Origin: Marsupella aquatica
Lineage: Eukaryota > Marchantiophyta
NCBI GenBank assembly: GCA_973895155.1
Contig: OZ316899.1
Location: 10,912,001-10,976,000, forward strand
DNA: 64,000 nt
Direction of reading: 5' to 3'
Numbering within the stretch: position 1 is the first letter of the stretch; each line of letters opens with the position of its first letter. The notes under the pieces are model-generated. The model made no database searches. It had not been told where the DNA came from and saw only the letters and a list, made by a program, of their open reading frames with translations. The position numbers and the translations under genes are program-made. Positions 56,406 to 64,000 of this stretch are shown piece after piece.

Positions 56406-56868
56406 TGATTGACAGTCATCATCGACTCCCGCCCTTGCCCGCTTGTAGTTTCTCTTGAATCCTAAACCCCTGAGCCGAATATAATTGGAAGAGGGAACTC
56501 GATGCTCAGCATGAGCTTGACCGGGGCCCCAAAAATTTGCATCAAGGAAGTCGACGCGCCCCAATCGCTCTTGCACCCGACGTTCAATGGGCTGCTGACC
56601 ATCATCAGGAATGACTTGATGAAACGAGAACCGATCCGCAAATTCGCGTGGAGTCTGTCGGTCGCCAGTCCATGGAATATTTCTCTCCCTAGGACTAATT
56701 GCCTTGTCGTAAGGAAGAGAATTACGGTTCCAAAAAGTCAATGTCTTGGTCTCAGTGTCGACACGAACTGATTTGAAGGAGTTGAAGTGGCTCTCCAGCG
56801 GTCAAACTCGGGAAGGACTGAAGAAGGCAAGCATCTCGTCCAACGACATTGGTTCCTTCCTCTCCATG
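56406..56868 (-). pseudogene. Small basic protein of unknown family
   Basis: Frame from ATG at 56868: MERKEPMSLDEMLAFFSPSR, then TGA at about 56803-56805, then PLESHFNSFKSVRVDTETK, ISPRERNIPWTGDRQTP and a basic end YIRLRGLGFKRNYKRARAG, stopping at 56406. About 154 codons. It lies downstream of copy C, on the same strand and inside the same palindrome array, so it may be a second gene of that element. No recognisable domain; the Arg/Lys-rich end could bind nucleic acid. Confidence 0.4.
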
Positions 56869-56880
56869 TAATTGCACCCA

Positions 56881-57215
56881 TCTCGACAACGTCCACACGC
56901 AGCTCGACAACGTCCACACGCAGCTCGACAATGTCCACACGCAGCTTGACAACGTCCGCACCTTGCGTTAAGGTCCGCACCCAGCTCGACAACGTCCTCA
57001 CCTTGCCTTAAGGTCCGCACCCAGCTTGACAATGTCCACACGCAGCTTGACAACGTTTGCACCTTGCCTTAAGGTCCGCACCCAGCTCGACAACGTTTGA
57101 ACCTTGCCTTAAAGTCCGCAACCAGATCGACAATGTCCGCACCTTTGGTTGACAACGTCCGCACCTTTATCGACAATGTCCGCACCTTTATCAACAACAT
57201 CCGCACCTTTATCAA
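56881..57215. repeat. 21-bp minisatellite, about 14 units
   Basis: The unit CAGCTCGACAACGTCCACACG repeats head to tail with variants (CAACGTCCGCACC, TTGCCTTAAGGTCCGCACC); later units are shortened to ACAATGTCCGCACCTTTAT. On the minus strand it can be read as repeats of VELRVDV, but no longer gene includes it. It sits immediately upstream of the small gene at 56406-56868. Confidence 0.85.
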
Positions 57216-57650
57216 CCTAGTGACTCCAAAAGGTTGACATAGTGACTACCAAAGGATGGTGATTGGTGGACACCCATGACATGCAAGCTTCAACGGGCAG
57301 AGGACCGTTGAGTAAACAGTCCAATCGCGAAACGATATTTTGAAATAGACCCGACTGAATTACGTAACGACAATATACGAATGGCGACAGGATGGCGACA
57401 AAACGCATGAACGATATTATGATGTAAAGGTTTGAGGAAAAATATGCACATTTGGGGAGCGCCCGGCGTTTAAAGGAAGAGACCAATTTAAAACCTTTTA
57501 TACAAGAAATACATGTATCTCGATAACAGCGCCTGGCGCTACTGAAGACAACAAGTGGTTTTTAGAATTTTATTATGAGCATATGAAATGAAATACATGT
57601 CTTTTCATAACAACGCCCGACGCTAGTAAAAGCTGGAAAAGAAATATACA
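57216..57650. other. Spacer downstream of copy C with three palindromes
   Basis: GAGCGCCCGGCGTTT at 57458-57472, AGCGCCTGGCGCT at 57529-57541 (perfect) and ACGCCCGACGCTAG near 57612-57625. No coding domain. Confidence 0.65.
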
Positions 57651-57957
57651 TCAATTATCAGTTTCTGATTGAGATTCCGATTCAGAGCTCTGTGATCTGT
57701 CGGTAGAGACTGCTTCGTCATCGACATGCTTGCTCTTAGAAACATTGTCTACATACGGGTTTCTAACAAACTTTTTGTCAACTCCTCTTCGAAGGCAGAG
57801 ACCTTTGTTTTCCCACCACAGAGTCCTTTGACTATCCTCCTTTCTCGCAGTGTTCTCAGCGTAAGACGGCAAAACAAATGGTTTCTCCGGTGTATCCATT
57901 TCAAAATGTGCAACTTTTCTTCTGAGTTGGAAGCGCTTTCTGGTATTCCATTTGGAC
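57651..57957 (-). pseudogene. Copy C exon 5: conserved tail
   Basis: Reads SKWNTRKRFQLRRKVAHFEM, then DTPEKPFVLPSYAENTARK, WWENKGLCLRRGVDKK and an acidic Ser/Glu-rich end at 57651. It has no stop and aligns along its whole length with A2 exon 5. Confidence 0.7.
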
Positions 57958-58111
57958 CTAGGTAGATAACCAAGTAAGACAACCGATTGAAAGATACAAT
58001 CAATAGCACAAAATGCATGAAGGAGCTGGAAAAGAGAAAGAAGCTTACAAGTTTCAGAACATTACTCGGAAGAGTCATCGCTATCACTCTCGCCAGCAGA
58101 TTGCTCCTTAC

Positions 58112-58626
58112 CCCCCCTGAGTTGTCTCCCCGTCCACTTCATCTGCTGTCCCCCCACTTGGCTCATCATCGGAGTCAAAATTAAGTACAGACCGGAGCTT
58201 GTCCCTCTTTTTCTTTTCCGGTGGTTGAATTGGGGGAGGCAATGTTTCTACTTCCTTAGAAGAGAGTAGATTTAAGAACACCTTGGAACCAGTTTCAACA
58301 AAATCCTTCTGATTCTCTAGTCCAATTACAAACCTCCCAGAATAGTCTCCAGCTACAAAAGAGCTACCCAAACCAAGTGTCCAATCTATGAAAATATCCC
58401 GAGGCCGAGTGATGAGCTCTATCACAGACTGCATGAATCCAACCGACAAACGGGCATTCCCTGCAAATTCCATCTCAGGTGTTGGATCTATATTGAGAGT
58501 GGGAAGCCCAATTAAATTAGTGATGGAGGTATCTTCTGTAACAGACAGAGGTCTAAACCTCAAGTCCTTGGGTACTTTCCCTTTCTGAGATACTCGGCAA
58601 AAGAGGTCTAGCCTGAGCGTGAATAT
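58112..58626 (-). pseudogene. Copy C exon 4: SAM-binding half
   Basis: Uninterrupted: TLRLDLFCRVSQKGKVPKDL, RLSVGFMQSVIELITRPRD, IFIDWTLGLGSSFVAGDYSG and RFVIGLENQKDFV. The G-x-G-S and G-L-E residues of the SAM pocket are intact. It ends at GGGG|GTAAGG; unlike A2 and B there is no stop codon at this donor. Confidence 0.78.
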
Positions 58627-58715
58627 CTGCGTGATAAACCAGGAATGATATGTCATTCCATGCATTCATACACATTCTTGAGTGTAAAAAACAGAGATCA
58701 CGACTTGGAATTTAC

Positions 58716-59420
58716 CTGTCGGTCAGTCTTCGGCGCGTACATAGGAACTGACATAACAACATTGTGTGTGGAGATGCAATGAAACTTCTTTGATTCCTGA
58801 CATGCGGATATAACCTGAGACATAGGATCGTACTCCCATCATGCAAAACTGCTAGCATTCCATCATCTGATAAAAATGGGTCCATTCCACGAAAGAATGA
58901 TGTTGCTAGTATGTGGTCGGGGGTATTCCATTTTGGGACTTTTCTGTCTAGCAGCGATGGTTTCAGACCCGTAGGAAGGTAAATGAATCCTACGTGTACT
59001 CCAAAGGATCTTTCCTTCCCCCCATGGACAATTCCCTTGTCTTGATATCCCGACTTCATGAGGTCCTTTGCCCATTTCTCTACACCATTTACCTAGTCAG
59101 GCTTCTCCTCTTTGTTGAACGTTGTGTCATAGAATTCTGAGATGCTAGACTCAACCATGCAATGCCTTGAAAGAGTGTTTTTGAAGTCACCAACTTCACG
59201 TTGAACACCCGTTGCAGCCGCACTTTCTCGAGCGGAGGAGGATCCACCTTCAATTGCCCTTTTTTGCTTCTTTCTAGTACTGACCGCATCTACTGGAGCA
59301 ATTGACTTCCCTTTCTTGACGGGTGTAAGTGGGTCAGATGGAGGCCTTGTATTGGCTTCAGATGCCTCTGGGGTGGCATCTATCTTTGTATCGCCACTGC
59401 CGATGCCGTCTGACTTTCTT
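58716..59420 (-). pseudogene. Copy C exon 3: methyltransferase-like catalytic half
   Basis: Starts GRKSDGIGSGDTKID after the acceptor GAGCAG. It contains VHVGFIYLPTGLKP, VPKWNTPDHILATSFFRGM and FLSDDGMLAVLHDG. TAG at 59093-59095 and a frameshift near 58845. Donor ACAG|GTAAAT. Confidence 0.68.
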
Positions 59421-59476
59421 CCTGCTCAAATGGAAGCCGATGTTAGATTTTGAGCGTATGGAAAATGCAAAGTATA

Positions 59477-59596
59477 CTAACGCCTGGCGCTAGCCAAACT
59501 TTCTCGAAGAGATGGAAGAAAATATATATATTTCTGGAACAAATGAGACAAATGCAATCTAACATATATTGAATGGCATAGCAGCGCCAGGCGCTA
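59477..59596. repeat. Two AGCGCC palindromes in copy C intron 2
   Basis: TAACGCCTGGCGCTAG near 59478-59493 and AGCGCCAGGCGCT at 59583-59595 lie between exons 2 and 3. A further copy, TAGCGCCGAGCGCT at 60992-61005, is in intron 1. Confidence 0.85.
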
Positions 59597-59622
59597 ACCA
59601 AAGAACTACAAATTATACTTAT

Positions 59623-60955
59623 GTTTTTTCCCGAACCTTGTTGATTCACTTGGGACAGCAGTATCAGCTTTCCCTTTCGCGCGAGGCTTCCGGCTTTGGT
59701 CAACGTGAACAACTGTGGTCTCACAGTTCATTTGCAATTCTGTTGTGGACTTATCTACATCGTCCGCTAGTCCCTGCTTCATGTCAGAAACAATATTGAC
59801 TGGTATCTGGGACTTAGAGAGCTTGTGGAAAGCATCCTTTTCTCGGTGATCAAAGGGCGAGTCCCATCTGTCTATATCTAGGTACCATGGACAGTGGGTT
59901 CTCTCCCATTCACTTAAAGGTCTTGCTGGGAAAATTCCCTCCGCGGGGTACATAGAGTACAAATCAGATAAATTGTCACCTTCTGATATTACTGTCCACT
60001 TCTGAAAAGCGGCGGGATATGCCCAGAAGTAATCAGGTCTAGTTACTTCCATGTGGATGTAAAATCGGTAGAGGTACCTTTTTGCTCGCTTCTGGTTCTT
60101 CAAAGAGTAGTCCTCTTTGTCCAGATACTTTGAAGGCCACATTGTATTAAAAAACTTACTCTTCACCGAGTCTCTGTATCTCTTGAAGTCATTAGTAACT
60201 ATATCAATGAGAGCTTCAAAAGATTCACATGCCCAGGCTTGCAAGCAATTCTCGGGAATGATTTGTTGGACCTCTCTCAAAGCACACTGTAACATCCCCA
60301 TTGCAATCCCCTCTACATTGTTCCATGTAATCCAGGTATGACACCACTATTTTACTGGATCATCATTGACGTTGTTCGGATGGAAGAATTGCCTTCGGAG
60401 CTCCGGATTGCAATGGGCGACAAGAAAAGTACTCCTGAGCTTGGGTTCAAGTGCGGAAACAGCAGTAAAAAGCCTGACTCGGTCCATCGTACACAAGACG
60501 GTATCAAGTTTCTTCTCTCTCTTATTTCTCTCCGTCACAACATACATTTCTGCGCACGTAGACAGAAGTCCTCAAATTCTGGACTCAACAAAGGAGAGAT
60601 TTTTGATGTTTTCATTGCCCACTCCTTGGTGGCCTCCTTCATCATTACGGCATGCCTTGTGGAAACCTCCTCGGCCGACCAAGGGGTACCTAGGGCCGCA
60701 GTGGACTCCATGTCAAGCTTGAACTGGTTAGAATAGGATTTAATCTTATTCTCACATAGAATATAGACAAGAGCCTCTTGAGGCATCTTGTTCATGTACC
60801 GGGATCCTTTCCGCATCTTCAGCCTGATCTGCTCAAACTTCTTGTAATTTGTAGGGTCGATGAGCTTACTATAGTACTCCAGGTCGTGAATCAAAATCCT
60901 CTTGATTTGATCTGCGTCAAGGATCCATGACGGTTCGACCACGGCTTGTCCAAGC
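59623..60955 (-). pseudogene. Copy C exon 2: conserved unknown domain
   Basis: Starts LGQAVVEPSWILDADQIKR; later KLRSTFLVAHCNPELRRQFF, KNQKRAKRYLYRFYIHMEV and LSEWERTHCPWYLDIDRW. Frameshift near 60540 and TAG at 60347-60349. The donor is ATAAGT instead of GTAAGT (59622), a G-to-A change that should abolish splicing. Confidence 0.72.
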
Positions 60956-61050
60956 CTGAAGGAAAAGAAAGCAATTAGAAAAACATTTAAGTAGCGCCGA
61001 GCGCTCGTAAAACAATTCCTCTCCAACATATGCTATAAAGACAAATTTAC

Positions 61051-61676
61051 TGGTTCACGGTGTGCATCGCCGCTTCAATTTCAATCAGTGAACCCTTGTC
61101 CCCATTGAAGATAGTACAGAGCACTCGCGGGTGGTATTTCGGGTTTTCTGGATTCTCCTTAGTGACAAGCGTCCAGGAGTACAACCGATGGTTTCCGTCA
61201 AAAACTGAGAACATCTTATCCTTCAGAACAAGAAAATCGGGGTCTGCCACACATTCTTCCTCAAACTTTTTGTTTTTGGATATCCATATTGGATCCCAAG
61301 TATCACAAATTTCCTATGTGCAAGTGAGCGTCACACCCTCAGCGTCCGTTGGCTGAACATAAAACCTCATTCCTATCGACGAATTGTATCCCATACTACA
61401 AAAAGAGTCTTTCAACTTGTCAATGGAGGAGCTATCTTTCTGCAAAGTGCGCACGACCTCCATGTGCACCAATCAACACAATGGAATCCTAGGAGGCTCT
61501 TTGTTAAACCCTTGGAAATCCTTCCCAAAGAACATGACATGTTTTGAAATAAGGTCGGTCTCCAAGAACGAGACATCTCCGATTGAAAATGTGTCAACAT
61601 TCTCCATCTTTTTTTGCGTCGGCTTCAAAAAAAAATTACTTGAGATGGGAACAAGCGATGCGCTTGACCTCATCAC
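61051..61676 (-). pseudogene. Copy C exon 1: ParB/Srx-like domain
   Basis: MRSSASLVPISSNFFLK start at 61676; then FGKDFQGFNKEPPRIPLC, a TGA, LVHMEVVRTLQKDSSSI, MRFYVQPTDAEGV, a TAG and VLKDKMFSVFDGNHRLYSW with YHPRVLCTIFNGDKG. The alignment with A2 extends across the whole exon. Donor CCA|GTAAAT at 61050. Confidence 0.78.
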
Positions 61677-61806
61677 TCAACGTGTATACACCGAACCTGA
61701 AAATGAAGACTCAGAAGACTCGCAATAGCCATGATCACGATCCCCAACAACACTATACCCCCTCGACGAGGAGGGGACTGCATCCATTGTCTCCCGCGAT
61801 GAGTGT

Positions 61807-61824
61807 TGTACGAACGGTCGTACA
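61807..61824. promoter_or_regulatory. Inverted repeat 130 bp upstream of copy C
   Basis: TGTACGA-ACGG-TCGTACA, a perfect seven-base inverted repeat just upstream of the exon 1 start codon. It differs from the AGCGCC palindromes. It could be a regulatory site; no direct evidence. Confidence 0.4.
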
Positions 61825-62100
61825 CTACAATTCTCACGATCGAGTACTGAATCTCCATGCCAAATTAATAGTTGATGGAGTATTATACCCAATTGATCAG
61901 TGCTATCTCCCTCCATGTAATCTATTTACGAGACGTTACGATGAAATTGGGTATACTTATCGTTAAAACAAAGCGACAATCTAAGAACTATGACAGATAT
62001 TAATGTAAAATCCGCTAAACTATTTTTGTGAAGATCACGCTAACCGTAGTTACCGTTAAATATTACCGTTGACCAGACTACTAAAACTTGGTAATGCATT

Positions 62101-62180
62101 GCTAGCGTCGGGCGCTAGTCAAACTGTACCCACATTGGTCATAAAGTTTAATGTGTTCAATAGATAGCGCCAGGCGCTAC
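62101..62180. repeat. Two AGCGCC palindromes upstream of copy C
   Basis: CTAGCGTCGGGCGCTAG near 62102-62118 and TAGCGCCAGGCGCTA at 62165-62179. They lie 430-500 bp upstream of the copy C start codon, like the pair upstream of A1. Confidence 0.85.
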
Positions 62181-62304
62181 CCATTCCGTGGTCTATTCAC
62201 GATGCTATTTTTGGTCCCAGTTTATGTGAAATTTTTGAAAATGAAGAACTTTAGGACGTAGGAAGTTTAATTTTGTTCACATTTGGTCCTTAAATATGGT
62301 GTAC

Positions 62305-64000
62305 TGTGACACGGGTAACGTGTCACTTGACCGAACCCAGGTCGTAGATTAGGACTTATACGGTCATTAGGACCGTAGCCATAGCATAGAATAGCACGTA
62401 TAGCCGTCAAGTTGCCATTATGATTAGATTAGGAGTAGGTTAAGATAACCGAATAATTACGAGTTCAGGAAAGGGATTATTACGCGCGACCGAGGTACGG
62501 TGGCGGCAGCGGAGTAAAAATCAGTTAGAAGAATCACGCTTGGACCGAGACGCCGACTTCAGCTCGTTATCAATGACCAAACGGCCTGACCTTCTCACGC
62601 TCGGGCTTGTCCGGGCACCCCCATAAGAGAGGAGCCGATGGCACTGCGGGCCATTCGCTCACGTTTACCTTTTTGGAATTCACGGACGCTGCCATCCGCT
62701 CGCCTTTTTGATTGAATCCAGTCGACCTTTACGAGGAAATTATCGAGGGAGAAGAGCGGAATGTGGCGAGATTTAGTCAGGACGAGCGAGGCCTCCGCGA
62801 AAAAGGACCAGCCAGGTGGGAACGTGGACGCAACGAACCGGACTACGAGGTTAGTATGACCCTCACAGCCTTGGGATTTTGGACCTTGTTTGGCGAGGTA
62901 GGTGCTAAGTTCTCTGAGACTTACTGGTACTCTTGCCCCGAGAAAGCCGCTTACGAACGAAGGTACGCGAAGCTGGTAACCAAGGTAGCACTGGTTAATT
63001 GTGAAAGGACAGCCATCACCAGGGATTCTAGCTATAACAAGCTGCGAGACTACATCACCGAACTATATCTCAGCGAGGAAGGGCTTAGATCGGTAGCAGA
63101 GGCGATTCTTGAGGTTCCAGCTAAGTTCTTTAAGCTGAAGGGCAACCAGCGGCTTACTCAAGCGGAGTTCGACAAGATTCCGGGGTACCTAGACCAGCAG
63201 ATCACAGCCGAAAAGCGCCAAGAAGACATCAGCAGACAACGGGAAGCGGCGCGTAATCTCACGTTCATCGGGGAAAGCTCCAACGCCTTCAACTGGGATA
63301 TGGCTACCCCAGCGCCTCAACCGATGACCACCGGAGTACCGCCAAACCAGTCCCAAGTCCATCCAGTAATCAACGCGGAGTGTTCTTCGGGTTCCGAGCG
63401 AGCTAGTCCGCAACTCGAACAGCGTCCTCATAAGCGGTCAAGGACTACGACGGCCCCCGAATCAACACGGACCGACGCCGCGCCTGCACCTGCCCCGGCA
63501 AACCCCCCGACCAACCAGACCCGACGGCCCCCGGATAACCCGAAGTCCAACTTATTACAGGTAATCCGCGTCCCCGAGGTAGTCTGGATCGCGATCAAGA
63601 AACTCGAACATGCCGACTATCTCAAGGAGCATCAGTTGGAGCGGTTTGCCCACTTACTATGGAGGCCGTGCGCCGCCGGGCGGAAGGAGATTTGTGAGTT
63701 CATCTCCAATTTCGACACTGATGCGTCAACCACCAAGGTTTCGGGGCAGACCTTATCACTCACGGAGCATCGGTTAACGCAAATTTTTGGCCTACCAACC
63801 GGGCCGGTGCCGGTGGAAATCCAAATTCGGGATAAGGAGTATACGCCGCGGCACTTCAAACCCGAGGGTAAGACGGACAACGGATACAAGCAGGGGGCGT
63901 GCACTAACTTAACCTGTATGGAGCGGCTTAACTTCATACGGACTACCCTACACATGATTGAGCCACGATCCGAGATTTCCCTCTGCACGATAGTGCAGGT
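62305..64000 (+). mobile_element. 5' end of an LTR retrotransposon (Gypsy-7)
   Basis: TGTGACACGGGTAACGTGTC at 62305 is a typical LTR start and also forms a hairpin (GTGACACG / CGTGTCAC at 62306-62326). From here the base composition becomes GC-rich compared with the AT-rich copy C flank. A long open frame at 62856 onward resembles the coding sequence in the LTR at 49588-54034. The element continues past the window end. Confidence 0.55.
62856..64000 (+). CDS. LTR-element protein, open to window end
   Basis: A plus-strand frame with no stop from 62712 to the last base; the first ATG is at 62856, giving more than 380 codons. It begins MTLTALGFWTLFGEVGAKF, has a Lys/Glu-rich middle (QQITAEKRQEDISRQREAA), a Pro-rich linker and then VPEVVWIAIKKLEHADYL, LTEHRLTQIFGLPTGPVP and MERLNFIRTTLHMIEPRSE. 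The last two blocks resemble those at about 52.6-52.9 kb. Function unknown; probably a gag-like or extra ORF of a Gypsy lineage. It is the only long retroelement frame in the window without a lesion, which suggests a young insertion. Confidence 0.6.
   Translation, partial: MTLTALGFWTLFGEVGAKFSETYWYSCPEKAAYERRYAKLVTKVALVNCERTAITRDSSYNKLRDYITELYLSEEGLRSVAEAILEVPAKFFKLKGNQRLTQAEFDKIPGYLDQQITAEKRQEDISRQREAARNLTFIGESSNAFNWDMATPAPQPMTTGVPPNQSQVHPVINAECSSGSERASPQLEQRPHKRSRTTTAPESTRTDAAPAPAPANPPTNQTRRPPDNPKSNLLQVIRVPEVVWIAIKKLEHADYLKEHQLERFAHLLWRPCAAGRKEICEFISNFDTDASTTKVSGQTLSLTEHRLTQIFGLPTGPVPVEIQIRDKEYTPRHFKPEGKTDNGYKQGACTNLTCMERLNFIRTTLHMIEPRSEISLCTIVQ

Larger units (their letters stand above)
57651..61676 (-). 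pseudogene. ParB-methyltransferase gene, copy C (whole)
   Basis: All five exons are present: 61051-61676, 59623-60955, 58716-59420, 58112-58626 and 57651-57957, with splice positions matching A2. The protein is strongly diverged from A2 and B but keeps FDGNHRLYSW, the KRAKRYLYRFY region, LPTG and the GLGSSFVAGDYSGRFVIGLE SAM motif. Lesions: TGA 61473-61475, TAG 61314-61316, a frameshift near 60540, TAG 60347-60349, exon 2 donor GT-to-AT, TAG 59093-59095 and a frameshift near 58845. Its introns and flanks carry the AGCGCC-N-GGCGCT palindrome rather than the TAGCGA type. Confidence 0.78.

Noticed and set aside
56881-57215. Possible CRISPR-like array
   Set aside because: The 21-bp units are head to tail without unique spacers; it is a minisatellite in eukaryotic DNA.
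23719-61676. Bacterial contamination, because of ParB and methyltransferase motifs
   Set aside because: The genes have introns with canonical plant-like splice sites and lie among plant retrotransposons.

Overview
The window reads as nuclear DNA of a land plant or other streptophyte. It has spliceosomal introns with GTAAGT-type donors, plant-type Ty3/Gypsy and Ty1/Copia retrotransposons, a LINE with a zinc-knuckle ORF1, a Mutator-like transposase, an F-box fragment, and interstitial CCCTAAA telomere-type repeats. I see no intact single-copy host gene. Almost everything is mobile DNA in various states of decay, with nested insertions. The species cannot be named from the sequence; an early-diverging lineage (bryophyte, lycophyte or fern) is only a guess.

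Layout. 1-2.4 kb: no gene, diverged duplicated segments. 2.4-6.0 kb: a decayed DNA transposon (minus strand, three exons) whose flanks and intron are studded with TCCGAT/ATCGGA. 6.4-9.2 kb: a Copia element (plus) cut by a Gypsy LTR. 9.2-14.9 kb: a Gypsy element (minus) with protease, RT, RNase H and integrase. 14.9-18.1 kb: LTR-like DNA and the 3' end of a second Gypsy (plus). 18.1-18.9 kb: the 5' end of a Copia (minus). 19.0-39.1 kb and 55.6-62.2 kb: the unusual part, described below. 39.1-48.3 kb: an F-box fragment and pieces of three more Gypsy elements. 48.3-55.6 kb: a LINE split by a 4.4-kb LTR that itself carries coding sequence. 62.3-64.0 kb: the start of another LTR element with a long open reading frame that runs off the window.

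The most interesting content is a family of minus-strand genes at 23.7-27.8, 36.1-39.1 and 57.7-61.7 kb, plus a fragment at 21.7-22.4 kb. All share one five-exon plan. Exon 1 encodes a ParB/Srx-like domain (FDGNHRLYSW). Exon 2 is a large domain I do not recognise. Exons 3-4 encode a beta-class (circularly permuted) DNA N4C/N6A methyltransferase-like domain with a good SAM-binding motif but LPTG where DPPY is expected. Exon 5 is a conserved tail. Introns and flanks carry many short near-perfect palindromes. Their sequence differs between copies: TAGCGA-NN-TCGCTA around the 21-37 kb copies, TAGCGCC-N-GGCGCTA around the 56-62 kb copy, and GGGATCC-AT-GGATCCC around a neighbouring serine-rich ORF at 19-21 kb. 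A plus-strand Mutator-like transposase with a SWIM finger (31.3-35.1 kb) has the first palindrome in its own intron, so it probably belongs to the same mobile system. My working model, which is inference, is a transposon family encoding a ParB-methyltransferase protein that recognises its own parS-like palindromes. Every copy in this window carries stop codons, frameshifts or splice-site changes.
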